NCBI RefSeq assembly: GCF_006171285.1
Contig: NZ_CP040889.1
Span: forward strand, 2,666,001 to 2,730,000
DNA length: 64,000 nt
Direction of reading: 5' to 3'
Source of the DNA: Leclercia adecarboxylata
Lineage (GTDB): Bacteria > Pseudomonadota > Gammaproteobacteria > Enterobacterales > Enterobacteriaceae
The translations under genes were made by a program, and so were the position numbers. How positions within the stretch are numbered: position 1 is the first letter of the stretch; every line of letters starts with the position of its first letter. The notes beneath the pieces were generated by a model that made no database searches, had not been told where the DNA came from, and saw only the letters and a program-made list of their open reading frames with translations. This document shows positions 54,088 through 62,834 of this stretch, one piece after another.

Positions 54088-54978
54088 TCAAGACACCGGC
54101 ACCTTCTGCGCCCGATACATGCTCGGCGAGCACCCCACTAACCGGTTAAAAAACCGCGCGAAATAGGCCGGGTCTTTAAATCCCAGCAGCCAGGCGATCT
54201 CGTTCACCGCGCTGTCGGAAAAGACCAGCAGCCGTTTGGCTTCGCGCAGCTGGCGGTCGAAGATGAGCCGTTTCGGCGGGCGGTTGGCGAAGCGGCGGCA
54301 GATATCTGTCAGGCGCGATTCGGTAAGGTGCAGTTCGCTGGCGTAATCGGGCACCGTCCAGTGCTGGTGGAAGTGCCCGTCGACCATCTGGTTGAAGCGC
54401 TGGAACAGCTTCAGTTCGCCGCGCATGCCGTTAGCCGCATGATCGTCGAGCTTCGCATTGCGCAGCAGCAGGGTGAACACCGCCTGCGCCAGCAGGACCA
54501 GGGTGTGTTCCCGTCCGGGCAGATCCCCGGTGGACTCCCGTTCAATCAGCCGCCAGTAATAGCTGAGCGCCGCCAGCTCGTCCGGTTTATCGGCGAGTGA
54601 CAGGCAAATGCCCGGCAGCCCGAAGGTCTCCCGGGTCCCGGGGTAGAGCACTTCCAGCAGCGGCCAGATCAGATCTTCGTGCACCGTCAGCACGTGCCCG
54701 TCGCTGTCCGATTCGGTGAAAAACGCGTGCGGCACCGACGGCGGGGTAAGGACAAACAGCGGGGCCTGCACCGAGTAGCGGTGATCGTCCAGCTGGAGCT
54801 CGATCTGCCCGGTATCAAGAAAGTGCATCTGAAAATAGTGGTCGTGGCGATGGGCCTGCATATCGCGGCCAAAAAAGGCCGCCATGCGGGCAAAGGACTG
54901 GTAGTGCACATCGTCAGTACCCAGACTCTCGTCGTACTCTTTGCTGATGTCGATATTGGCAATCGGGCTCTGGCACAT
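54088..54978 (-). CDS. hpaA: AraC/XylS-type activator HpaA of hpaBC
   Basis: 296 residues. N-terminal cupin-like sensor (MQAHRHDHYFQMHFLDTGQI), C-terminal double helix-turn-helix (VPDYASELHLTESRLTDICR and VNEIAWLLGFKDPAYFARFF). It activates hpaBC with 4-hydroxyphenylacetate or related aromatics. Sits 9 bases after hpaX. Close in sequence and length to E. coli HpaA. Confidence 0.96.
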   Translation of the reverse strand: MCQSPIANIDISKEYDESLGTDDVHYQSFARMAAFFGRDMQAHRHDHYFQMHFLDTGQIELQLDDHRYSVQAPLFVLTPPSVPHAFFTESDSDGHVLTVHEDLIWPLLEVLYPGTRETFGLPGICLSLADKPDELAALSYYWRLIERESTGDLPGREHTLVLLAQAVFTLLLRNAKLDDHAANGMRGELKLFQRFNQMVDGHFHQHWTVPDYASELHLTESRLTDICRRFANRPPKRLIFDRQLREAKRLLVFSDSAVNEIAWLLGFKDPAYFARFFNRLVGCSPSMYRAQKVPVS

Positions 54979-54987
54979 AGCTGCTCC

Positions 54988-56334
54988 TCAGTGGATCTTC
55001 TGCGTCGCCATGTCCGGCACGCTTTCCCGGCTCTCCTGCCGGGTCATCGGAATACGCGTCAGCACCAGCGCACCCACCACCAGCAGCCCGGCCACAAACC
55101 ACAATCCTGAACTGAAGCTGCCGGTGGCGTCGCGCAGAATGCCGATCAGCAGCGGGCTGACGGCGGAGCCGACGTTGCCGATGGCGTTGATCACCGCCAG
55201 CGCCACCGCCCGGGACTGCAGGCTAATAACCTGATCCGGGGTGGTCCAGAAGATCGCCATGGCGGTAAATGACCCGGTTGAGGCCATGATGATGCCAAGC
55301 AGCTGGATCAGACTGTGATCCGTCGCCGACGCCAGCAGCCATCCCGCCGCCGCGAACAGGTATGGCAGGATGGTGTGCTTTTTTCGCTCTTTCAGCCTGT
55401 CGGAGCGGCGGCTCCACCAGATCATCCCGAGGATGGTGCAAAACTGCGGGATCGCCGCCAGCAGGCCAATCACGATATTGCTGCTGCCGGTGTTAAAGCT
55501 CTGCAGGATCTGCGGCGTCCAGATGTTGATGGCGCTCAGGGTGTTGGTCAGGCAGAAATAGGCCAGGGTGTAGAGCAGCACCGCCGGGGTCAATACCTCG
55601 CGAAGCGTCGAGCGCGGTGTCGCGGCGTGGGCAATGGCGTTCTCCTGCTCCCGGGCGATCATCGTCTTCAGAGTCTGCTTCTCTTCATCGTCCAGCCAGG
55701 TGGCCTGATCCGGTGTGTCGTTGAGGAAGAACCAGGTCACCACGCCGAGCACCACCGACGGCAGCCCCTCCAGCAGGAACAGCCACTGCCAGCCCTTCAG
55801 GTTCCACAGGCCGTCCATCGCCAGAATGTAGCCCGAGAGGATCGAGCCCAGCATCATGGTCACCGGCATGGCGATCATAAACAGCGCGTTGGCGCGGGCG
55901 CGGTGATAGGCGGGGAACCACCAGGTGAGATAGACCAGGATCCCCGGCAGGAAACCGGCTTCGGCAATGCCCACCAGCATGCGCAGGACGTAGAGCGTTT
56001 GCGGGCTGGTGGCGAACATGGTGCAGGTGGAGGCGATGCCCCACACCACCATGATCCCGGCGATCCAGCGGCGGGCGCCGATCTTCGCCAGCATGATGTT
56101 GCTGGGGATCCCGCACAGTACGTAGGTAACGTAAAACAGGGTTGCGGCCAGGCCAAACATGGTGGAGGTGAGACCCAGATCTTTGCCCATCGTCAGCCCG
56201 GCGAAGCCGATGTTGATGCGGTCGAGAAACGAAAAGACAAACAGGATAAAGAGAAACACGATCAAGCGACGAAACAGCTTATTAATCACGCGATGTTCAA
56301 CGGCTTTACTGTCTTGTGTTTGTAGGGTCGTCAT
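54988..56334 (-). CDS. hpaX: 4-hydroxyphenylacetate permease HpaX
   Basis: 448 residues, MFS (anion:cation symporter) with 12 membrane segments. MFS motif near LDRINIGFAGLTMGKDLGL, loop motif AKIGARRWIAGIMV, and a second half beginning LTNTLSAINIWTPQILQ. Imports 4-hydroxyphenylacetate across the inner membrane. Placed between hpaI and hpaA as in E. coli W. Confidence 0.96.
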   Translation of the reverse strand: MTTLQTQDSKAVEHRVINKLFRRLIVFLFILFVFSFLDRINIGFAGLTMGKDLGLTSTMFGLAATLFYVTYVLCGIPSNIMLAKIGARRWIAGIMVVWGIASTCTMFATSPQTLYVLRMLVGIAEAGFLPGILVYLTWWFPAYHRARANALFMIAMPVTMMLGSILSGYILAMDGLWNLKGWQWLFLLEGLPSVVLGVVTWFFLNDTPDQATWLDDEEKQTLKTMIAREQENAIAHAATPRSTLREVLTPAVLLYTLAYFCLTNTLSAINIWTPQILQSFNTGSSNIVIGLLAAIPQFCTILGMIWWSRRSDRLKERKKHTILPYLFAAAGWLLASATDHSLIQLLGIIMASTGSFTAMAIFWTTPDQVISLQSRAVALAVINAIGNVGSAVSPLLIGILRDATGSFSSGLWFVAGLLVVGALVLTRIPMTRQESRESVPDMATQKIH

Positions 56335-56355
56335 GGTGCGCTCCAGATCTTACGT

Positions 56356-57153
56356 TTAGTAGACGGATTTATTGTTATTAACTGACGTAACCGGGGTATC
56401 GATAAAGCGTGCTGCCAGGGCTTCGGCGCCGCGGGCGAGCAGGGTGGTGTCCACGCCGACGGCGACAAACAGCGCCCCGAGTTCAAGGTAGCGACGGGCC
56501 AGCTGTTCGTTGGCCATCAGGATGCCGGGGGCTTTGCCCGCAGCACGGATCTGCGCGATGGCCTGTTCAATGGCGGCCTGCACCTCCGGGTGCTGCGGAT
56601 TACCGGCAAAGCCCATGTCGGCGCTGAGATCCGCCGGGCCGATAAAGACGCCGTCCACCCCTTCGACATCCAGGATCTGCGGCAGATTTTTCAGTGCCTC
56701 ACGGGTTTCAATTTGCACCAGCACGCACATGGCGTCGTTGGCCTGTTGCAGGTAATCCGGGACGCGGTTCCAGCGCGAGGCGCGGGCCAGAGCGCTGCCG
56801 ACGCCGCGAATGCCCGCGGGAGGATAACGGGTCGAGCGCACCGCCAGCCGCGCTTCGTCGGCGTTTTGCACCATCGGCAGCAGCAGGGTTTGCGCCCCGA
56901 CGTCCAGCAGCTGTTTGATCTGCACCGGATCGTTCCACGACGGGCGCACCACCGGCTGGCTGGGGTAGGGGGCGATGGCCTGCAGCTGGGTCAGAACGGT
57001 CTGCACGCTGTTGGGCGCGTGCTCGCCGTCGATCAGCAGCCAGTCGAAACCGGCTCCGGCCAGCAGTTCGGCGCTGTAGCTGCTGGTGAGCCCCAGCCAT
57101 AAGCCGATCTGCGGTTTGCCCGCTTTCAGCGCGTCTTTGAATCTGTTTTCCAT
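56356..57153 (-). CDS. hpaI: 4-hydroxy-2-oxo-heptane-1,7-dioate aldolase HpaI
   Basis: 265 residues from the ATG at 57153 ([20 protein letters not shown]). Class II HpcH/HpaI fold: [45 protein letters not shown] and [14 protein letters not shown]. It splits the C7 diacid into pyruvate and succinate semialdehyde. It follows hpaH by 10 bases. Confidence 0.96.
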   Translation of the reverse strand: MENRFKDALKAGKPQIGLWLGLTSSYSAELLAGAGFDWLLIDGEHAPNSVQTVLTQLQAIAPYPSQPVVRPSWNDPVQIKQLLDVGAQTLLLPMVQNADEARLAVRSTRYPPAGIRGVGSALARASRWNRVPDYLQQANDAMCVLVQIETREALKNLPQILDVEGVDGVFIGPADLSADMGFAGNPQHPEVQAAIEQAIAQIRAAGKAPGILMANEQLARRYLELGALFVAVGVDTTLLARGAEALAARFIDTPVTSVNNNKSVY

Positions 57154-57163
57154 GCGCTTCTCC

Positions 57164-57967
57164 TTAGACAAAGCGGCAGCTGATGGAGCCCATGTTGCCG
57201 TAATCGACATGGAAGGTGTCGCCCTTGCTCGCCGCCACCGGACGGGTAAAGGAGCCGCCGAGGATGATCTGGCCGGGTTCCAGCTGCACGTCGTAGGGTG
57301 CCAGCTTGTTCGCCAGCCACGCCACGCCGTTCGCCGGGTGGTTCAGCACGCCAGCGGCGACGCCGGTCTCCTCGATCACGCCGTTGCGGTAGAGCAGGGC
57401 GGAGATCCAGCGCAGATCCAGCTCGTCAGGGCGGATCGGGCGACCGCCGAGGATCACCCCGGCGTTGGCGGCGTTATCGGAAATGGTGTCGAACACCTTG
57501 CGCGGGCGCTGGGTTTCCGGGTCGATGTTGTGGCAGCGGGCGTCGATCAGCTCCAGCGCCGGGATCACGTAATCCGTGGCGTTGTAGACGTCGAACATCG
57601 TGCAGTTCGGGCCGCGCAGGGGTTTGGCCAGCACGAAGGCCAGCTCCACTTCAATGCGCGGGACGATAAAGCGGTCGGTGGGGATATCGCTGCCGTCATG
57701 GAAAAACATGTCGTCGAGCAGGGCGCCGTAGTCCGGCTCGCTGATCTGCGAGCTGGCCTGCATCGCTTTTGAGGTCAGGCCGATTTTGTGGCCCTTGAGC
57801 ACGCGGCCTTCGGCGATCTTCAGGCTCACCCATTCGCGCTGGACGGCGTAGGCGTCCTCGATGGTGATGGACGGGTAATCCAGCGAGATCGCACGGATCT
57901 GCTCCCGGGTCTGTTCCGCCTGATGCAGGCGATGGGCAATCAGGGTATGGGTGTGTTTATCGAGCAT
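57164..57967 (-). CDS. hpaH: 2-oxo-hept-3-ene-1,7-dioate hydratase HpaH
   Basis: 267 residues, FAH-fold hydratase: [40 protein letters not shown], and [15 protein letters not shown]. Adds water to give the aldolase substrate. Separated from hpaF by 72 bases that hold a hairpin repeat. Confidence 0.95.
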   Translation of the reverse strand: MLDKHTHTLIAHRLHQAEQTREQIRAISLDYPSITIEDAYAVQREWVSLKIAEGRVLKGHKIGLTSKAMQASSQISEPDYGALLDDMFFHDGSDIPTDRFIVPRIEVELAFVLAKPLRGPNCTMFDVYNATDYVIPALELIDARCHNIDPETQRPRKVFDTISDNAANAGVILGGRPIRPDELDLRWISALLYRNGVIEETGVAAGVLNHPANGVAWLANKLAPYDVQLEPGQIILGGSFTRPVAASKGDTFHVDYGNMGSISCRFV

Positions 57968-57991
57968 GGCGGTATCCTGTGACGGTATTAT

Positions 57992-58028
57992 CCCCTCTCC
58001 CCTGTGGGGAGAGGGTCAGGGTGAGGGG
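57992..58028. repeat. CCCTCTCCCC / GGGGAGAGGG hairpin inside the hpa operon
   Basis: Inserted between hpaF and hpaH, with the GGTCAGGGTGAGGGG tail. On the minus strand there is no T-run after the stem. Confidence 0.8.
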
Positions 58029-58039
58029 CAAGCAGACGG

Positions 58040-58420
58040 CTACTTAAACAAGGCGTGCACGTTGTTCTGCTTGAAGTTCAGCGTCGGGTGCAGCTCTTCG
58101 ATCTCAAACGACAGCGCCAGATAGCGCGCCGCCATCAGCCCGGCGAAATGGTCTTTAATCAACCCAAACAGCATCTCGCCCACCTGCTGACGGCTCTCCA
58201 GGCTGCGGCCGGTGCCGATTTTCAGCGTCATATGCACAAACGCATAATCGTGCTTGCCGTCGGCCATCTGCCAGGTATCCACCCAGTGCGCGCGGCTGCG
58301 GATACCGCCGAGGGGGAAGATCCCGGTGGCGGCCAGCGCCTCGTTAACCTGAGCAAACAGGCCCGGCAGGTCCGCCTGGTCGCGGATGTTCTCGGTACAT
58401 TCGACAATAAAGTGCGGCAT
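58040..58420 (-). CDS. hpaF: 5-carboxymethyl-2-hydroxymuconate delta-isomerase HpaF
   Basis: 126 residues. Begins MPHFIVECTENIRDQADLPG with the N-terminal Pro after Met that acts as base in this tautomerase superfamily family; HWVDTWQMADGKHDYAFVHM further on. 9 bases after hpaD. Confidence 0.95.
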   Translation of the reverse strand: MPHFIVECTENIRDQADLPGLFAQVNEALAATGIFPLGGIRSRAHWVDTWQMADGKHDYAFVHMTLKIGTGRSLESRQQVGEMLFGLIKDHFAGLMAARYLALSFEIEELHPTLNFKQNNVHALFK

Positions 58421-58429
58421 GGGGCGTCC

Positions 58430-59281
58430 TTATGCGGGCAGAGGGAAAACGGCGTTAACCTGACCGGTGCCGGAGCTCGGGAACAGCTCGGTGAGAAACT
58501 CCACCTTGCCGTCGTAGCTGTCCCAGCCGAGCATGCCCAGCAGCATCACCGTGTCGTGCATATTGCCCTCGCCGTAACAGTAGTCGGCGTACTCCGGCAG
58601 CATGCTGCAAAACTCTTTGAACTGGCCTTCGCGCCACAGCTTCACCACGCGCTCGTCCATCTGCCGGTCGAACTCGCGGGTGTAGCTGTTCATCCCCTCT
58701 TCGGCGCGCTGGTCGTCAATAAAGCGGTGCGACAGCGAGCCGCTGGCGAGCACCGCCACGGTGCCGTCATATTTTTCGATGGCGCTGACGATGGCCTCGC
58801 CCAGCCTGCGGCTGTCGGCAAAGTCATGCACGGTGCAGAAGGCGGAGATCGACACCACTTTGAAGTGCTTATCCGCGTTCATGTAGCGCATCGGCACCAG
58901 GGTGCCGTACTCCAGCTTCAGACTCGGGATGTTGTGCGCTTTGGCGCGCACGCCCTTTGCCACCGCTTCGTCGGCGATCAGCTGGCCCAGCGCCGGGTTG
59001 CCGTCGTAGTCGTAGGTCATGTCGCGGATAAAGTGCGGCAGCTCGTTGCTGGTGTAGACGCCTTTAAAATGATCCGCACAGTTGATGTGATAGGCGCTGT
59101 TCACCAGCCAGTGGGTATCGAACACAATGATGGTATCAACACCCATCTCGCGACAGCGCCTGCCGATCTCTTTATGTCCGTCGATGGCCCCCTGACGGCA
59201 GCCAAAGTTTTTGCCCGGGATCTCAGAGAGATACATCGACGGAACGTGCGTGATTTTTGCTGCTAACGCTAACTTGCCCAT
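58430..59281 (-). CDS. hpaD: 3,4-dihydroxyphenylacetate 2,3-dioxygenase HpaD
   Basis: 283 residues, type III extradiol dioxygenase (LigB-like): AAKITHVPSMYLSEIPG, GVDTIIVFDTHWLVNSAYHI (iron ligand histidines), VAVLASGSLSHRFIDDQRA. Opens the homoprotocatechuate ring. One base after hpaE. Confidence 0.96.
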   Translation of the reverse strand: MGKLALAAKITHVPSMYLSEIPGKNFGCRQGAIDGHKEIGRRCREMGVDTIIVFDTHWLVNSAYHINCADHFKGVYTSNELPHFIRDMTYDYDGNPALGQLIADEAVAKGVRAKAHNIPSLKLEYGTLVPMRYMNADKHFKVVSISAFCTVHDFADSRRLGEAIVSAIEKYDGTVAVLASGSLSHRFIDDQRAEEGMNSYTREFDRQMDERVVKLWREGQFKEFCSMLPEYADYCYGEGNMHDTVMLLGMLGWDSYDGKVEFLTELFPSSGTGQVNAVFPLPA

Positions 59282-59282
59282 T

Positions 59283-60749
59283 TCACACCCCCCATTTTGG
59301 GATCGGATGGTCGCCCATCGAGATACAGACGTTTTTCATCTCGGCGAACACTTCAAAACTGTACTCACCGCCTTCGCGGCCGGTACCGGAGGCCTTCACG
59401 CCGCCAAACGGCTGACGCAGATCGCGCACGTTCTGGGTATTCACAAACACCATGCCCGCTTCGATGTTGCGCGCCAGGCGCAGCACTTTGCTGATGTCCT
59501 GAGTCCAGATGTACGACGCCAGGCCGTATTCCACGTCGTTAGCCAGACGCAGCCCTTCGGCTTCATCCTTAAACGGCAGCAGGCAGGCCACCGGCCCGAA
59601 GATCTCTTCCTGGGCGACGCGCATGCGGTTGTCGACATCCGCCAGCACCGTCGGGCGCAGGAAGTGGCCGTTTTTCAGGTGCGCAGGCAGATCGGATGGT
59701 TTGTCCGGGCCGCCCGCCAGCAGGGTGGCGCCCTCTTCAATGCCGAGACGGATATAGCCGGAGACTTTCTCCCAGTGCTGTTGGCTGATAAGCGCCCCAA
59801 CCTGGGTGTTCGGATCGGTCGGATCGCCCACCCGCAGGCGGTTGGCGCGTTCGGCAAAGCGCTTGACGAATTCCGGGTAGATGCTCTGCTGAATAAAGAT
59901 GCGCGAGCCCGCGGTGCAGCGTTCGCCGTTGATGGAGAAGATGGTGAACAGGGCGGCGTCCAGGGCGCGTTCGATGTCGGCATCTTCAAACACCAGCACC
60001 GGCGATTTACCGCCCAGCTCCATGGAGTATTTTTTCAGTCCGGCGCTCTGCATGATGCGGCGTCCGGTGGCGGTGCCGCCGGTGAACGACACGGCGCGCA
60101 CGTCATGATGACGCACCAGTGCGTCGCCCGCCGTCGCGCCATAGCCCTGCACCACGTTCAGTACGCCCGCCGGAATACCGGCTTCCAGCGCCAGCTCCCC
60201 CAGACGGTCGGCGGTCAGCGGCGAGAGTTCCGACATCTTCAGTACCGCGGTGTTGCCCAGCGCCAGGCAGGGCGCAACCTTCCAGGTGGCGGTCATAAAG
60301 GGCACGTTCCACGGCGAGACCAGGGCGCAAACCCCCACCGGCTGCACCAGGGTGTAGTTCAGCATCTTGTCGTCGACCGGGTAGGTCTTGCCGTTCATCT
60401 GCTGGCACACTTCGGCAAAAAACTCGAAGTTGTGCGAGGCGCGCGGGATCAGCACGTTTTTGGTCTGGTGGATCGGCAGGCCGGTGTCGGCGGTCTCCAT
60501 GGCGGCGATCTCCGGCACGTTCTGGTCGATCAGATCGCCCAGACGGCGCATCAGGCGCGCGCGCTCCTTCATCGGCAGGTTGGCCCATTTCGGGAACGCC
60601 GCTTTCGCCGCCTCTACCGCCTGGTTTATCTCGGCTTCGCCGCCGGAGGCCACTTCCGCCAGCACCTCGCCGGTGGCCGGGTTGGTGGTGTGGAAGTAGT
60701 CGTTACCCGCTACGTTTTTACCGTTGATCCAGTGGTTAATCTTTTTCAT
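59283..60749 (-). CDS. hpaE: 5-carboxymethyl-2-hydroxymuconate semialdehyde dehydrogenase HpaE
   Basis: 488 residues, ALDH family. General base Glu244 in MELGGKSP, catalytic Cys278 in NGERCTAGS, SPWNVPFMTATWKVAP, and FGGVKASGTGREGGEY. Oxidises the ring-cleavage semialdehyde with NAD+. The stop codon of hpaG overlaps its start (TAATG). Confidence 0.97.
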   Translation of the reverse strand: MKKINHWINGKNVAGNDYFHTTNPATGEVLAEVASGGEAEINQAVEAAKAAFPKWANLPMKERARLMRRLGDLIDQNVPEIAAMETADTGLPIHQTKNVLIPRASHNFEFFAEVCQQMNGKTYPVDDKMLNYTLVQPVGVCALVSPWNVPFMTATWKVAPCLALGNTAVLKMSELSPLTADRLGELALEAGIPAGVLNVVQGYGATAGDALVRHHDVRAVSFTGGTATGRRIMQSAGLKKYSMELGGKSPVLVFEDADIERALDAALFTIFSINGERCTAGSRIFIQQSIYPEFVKRFAERANRLRVGDPTDPNTQVGALISQQHWEKVSGYIRLGIEEGATLLAGGPDKPSDLPAHLKNGHFLRPTVLADVDNRMRVAQEEIFGPVACLLPFKDEAEGLRLANDVEYGLASYIWTQDISKVLRLARNIEAGMVFVNTQNVRDLRQPFGGVKASGTGREGGEYSFEVFAEMKNVCISMGDHPIPKWGV

Positions 60750-62035
60750 TACCGTGTCTCCTCGCTGACAATCCGGTTGACCAGACGGCCAACGCCTTCC
60801 ACTTCCACTACCACTTCATCCCCCGGGCGTACGTCGGCCAGCCCTTTCGGCGTGCCGGTGGCGATCATGTCCCCCGGCTGCAGGGTCATAAATTCACTCA
60901 GGTACGCGATCAGGAACGGGACGCTGAAGATCAGATCCCGGGTGCTGCCCTGCTGGCGCAGTTCGCCGTTGACCCAGGTGCGCAGGGTGAGGTTGTGCGG
61001 GTCGGCAATCGCCGATTTATCCACGATATCCGGGCCGATGGGCGTCAGGCCGTCGCGGCTTTTTACCCGCAGGTTGGGGCGGTAGTAATTCTCCAGATAG
61101 TCGCGGATCGCGTAGTCGTTACAGACCGTGTAGCCCGCCACATAGTCCATGGCGTCGGCCTCAGAGACGTTGCGGGCGGTTTTGCCGATCACCACCACCA
61201 GCTCGGCTTCATAGTGCATGTACTCGACGTTGTCGGGGCGCACCGAGGTCTGGTTATGTTCGTTAAAGGTGTTTGGCGCTTTGATAAACACCAGCGGCTC
61301 GGTGGGCGGCTTAAAGTCCAGCTCGCTGGCGTGATCGGCGTAGTTCAGCCCCAGGGCAAACAGGGTGCCGCTGGTGGAGAGCGGCCAGGCAAAGGTGCGG
61401 TTTTCCGGCAGCTCGCGGGCGTTGATCACGCTGTTTTCCAGGGTCGGCAGGCCTGCGGCCAGCACGCGTACGCTGTCGCCCGGGTGCAGGGCCACGCGGG
61501 ACTGCGGGGTGCCCAGCAGAATGGCGTCGCCGGGGTTCAGGGTGGCGAAGGCGCTCAGCTCGCTCAGCAGGGTGGCGGCGTTGCGCTGCAGATCGGCGGT
61601 GTTCCAGCGATCCACTTCCCGGCCGTTGATCTCGGTAGTGATGGTCAGGTTATCGACGCTGTTTATCGTCGCCATCTCGCCTACGGGGCAAAAACCGTCC
61701 CGGCATTTGGCTTTGATCGCCGGGCGGTAGAAGCTCTCTTCCGGCAGGCTCACTTCGTTTGCGAGGGCGTAACCGGCGATGTATTGCGCCGCCTCTTCCG
61801 GGCGGATTTTTGTCGCGGTTTTGCCCACAATCAGCGCCACCGTGGCGCCGCTCAGCACCTGTTCCCCTTCCGGATGCGGGATGGCATCGCCGGAGCGGAC
61901 CAGGGTGTTGCGCGGTTTGATAAACCAGACGGCGGTTTTTGGCGGCGTGTTGTAAGGGGGCTGGTTAAATGCGTCGCGCCAGGCGTCGAGCTGGCTGCGG
62001 TGATTGAGTGCCACCGCGAAAACAGTACCTTTCAT
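60749..62035 (-). CDS. hpaG: Bifunctional decarboxylase/isomerase HpaG
   Basis: 428 residues with two fused FAH-fold halves. The N-terminal half (1 to about 205) contains KTAVWFIKPRNTLVRSGDAI and IVGKTATKIRPEEA. The C-terminal half contains PLVFIKAPNTFNEHNQTSVR, ELVVVIGKTARNVSEADAM and YVAGYTVCNDYAIRD. It decarboxylates OPET and isomerises the product. First gene of hpaGEDFHI; a perfect palindrome lies just upstream. Confidence 0.96.
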   Translation of the reverse strand: MKGTVFAVALNHRSQLDAWRDAFNQPPYNTPPKTAVWFIKPRNTLVRSGDAIPHPEGEQVLSGATVALIVGKTATKIRPEEAAQYIAGYALANEVSLPEESFYRPAIKAKCRDGFCPVGEMATINSVDNLTITTEINGREVDRWNTADLQRNAATLLSELSAFATLNPGDAILLGTPQSRVALHPGDSVRVLAAGLPTLENSVINARELPENRTFAWPLSTSGTLFALGLNYADHASELDFKPPTEPLVFIKAPNTFNEHNQTSVRPDNVEYMHYEAELVVVIGKTARNVSEADAMDYVAGYTVCNDYAIRDYLENYYRPNLRVKSRDGLTPIGPDIVDKSAIADPHNLTLRTWVNGELRQQGSTRDLIFSVPFLIAYLSEFMTLQPGDMIATGTPKGLADVRPGDEVVVEVEGVGRLVNRIVSEETR

Positions 62036-62070
62036 TCCTTTCTCCTCTGGCCCGCGAATCGGGTTTTGAG

Positions 62071-62090
62071 TTCATTAATATGTTAATGAA
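62071..62090. promoter_or_regulatory. Perfect palindrome, candidate HpaR operator
   Basis: TTCATTAA and TTAATGAA around TATG, 36 bases upstream of hpaG and within the hpaG-hpaR divergent region. HpaR (MarR family) is known to bind two operators in this interval in E. coli W; this is the likely hpaG-side one. A second AT-rich candidate lies near 62193-62215 but is less symmetrical. Confidence 0.75.
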
Positions 62091-62307
62091 TAGGTTTTAG
62101 CCCTCCGGTCTGCGTTTGGCAAACAGAAGTAAATAATTTGTGATAGTGATAACAATAAATTTACATGTATATATAATTAGTGTTATATATCAGTAAGTTA
62201 ATTTTTTAATGTGATATCTGTTAGACTTTTCAGTCGCGCCGCTGGCGTGCAGATGCAGCATTATGCATTGATTGTTTCGTTATTAATGATGTTGAGGTGG
62301 GAGCGCC

Positions 62308-62748
62308 ATGCACGATTCGTTAACTATCGCACTACTCCAGGCGCGGGAAACCGCGATGACCTTTTTTCGCCCGATTATCAAGCAGCAGAATCTGACGGAG
62401 CAGCAGTGGCGGATCGTGCGCGTGCTGGCGGAACATCCGTCGATGGATTTTCACGACCTGGCGTTTCGCACCTGCATTCTGCGCCCGAGCCTGACCGGCA
62501 TTCTCACGCGGATGGAGCGTGACGGGCTGGTGCTGCGCTTAAAGCCGCTCAACGACCAGCGCAAGCTGTACGTGTCGCTTACCAGCGAGGGTAACGCGCT
62601 GTATGAACGCGCCCAGGCGCAGGTGGAAGAGGCCTATCAGCGGATTGAGGCGCAATACACGCCGGAGAAAATGCAGCAGCTGACGGCGCTGCTGCAGGAG
62701 TTTATTGCTCTGGGTGACGGAACGGGGATGCCAGAAGAAGAGGAGTAG
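62308..62748 (+). CDS. hpaR: Homoprotocatechuate operon repressor HpaR
   Basis: 146 residues, MarR family: [40 protein letters not shown] and wing [19 protein letters not shown] precedes the start. Divergent from hpaG by 272 bases; it represses the hpaGEDFHI operon until homoprotocatechuate or 4-HPA is present. Confidence 0.96.
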   Translation: MHDSLTIALLQARETAMTFFRPIIKQQNLTEQQWRIVRVLAEHPSMDFHDLAFRTCILRPSLTGILTRMERDGLVLRLKPLNDQRKLYVSLTSEGNALYERAQAQVEEAYQRIEAQYTPEKMQQLTALLQEFIALGDGTGMPEEEE

Positions 62749-62776
62749 ATCGCTGCGGTCATCAACACAATTTCCG

Positions 62777-62803
62777 TAAAGTTTTCCTGTTTCAGGCCGA
62801 AAA
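62777..62803 (+). promoter_or_regulatory. Sigma-28 (FliA) promoter of tsr
   Basis: TAAAGTTT, 11-base spacer, GCCGAAAA; the consensus is TAAAGTTT-N11-GCCGATAA, so one mismatch. Ends 31 bases before the tsr start. Confidence 0.9.
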
Positions 62804-62834
62804 TTCTGTACCAGTCTGGTGGGAAAGAGAAATC

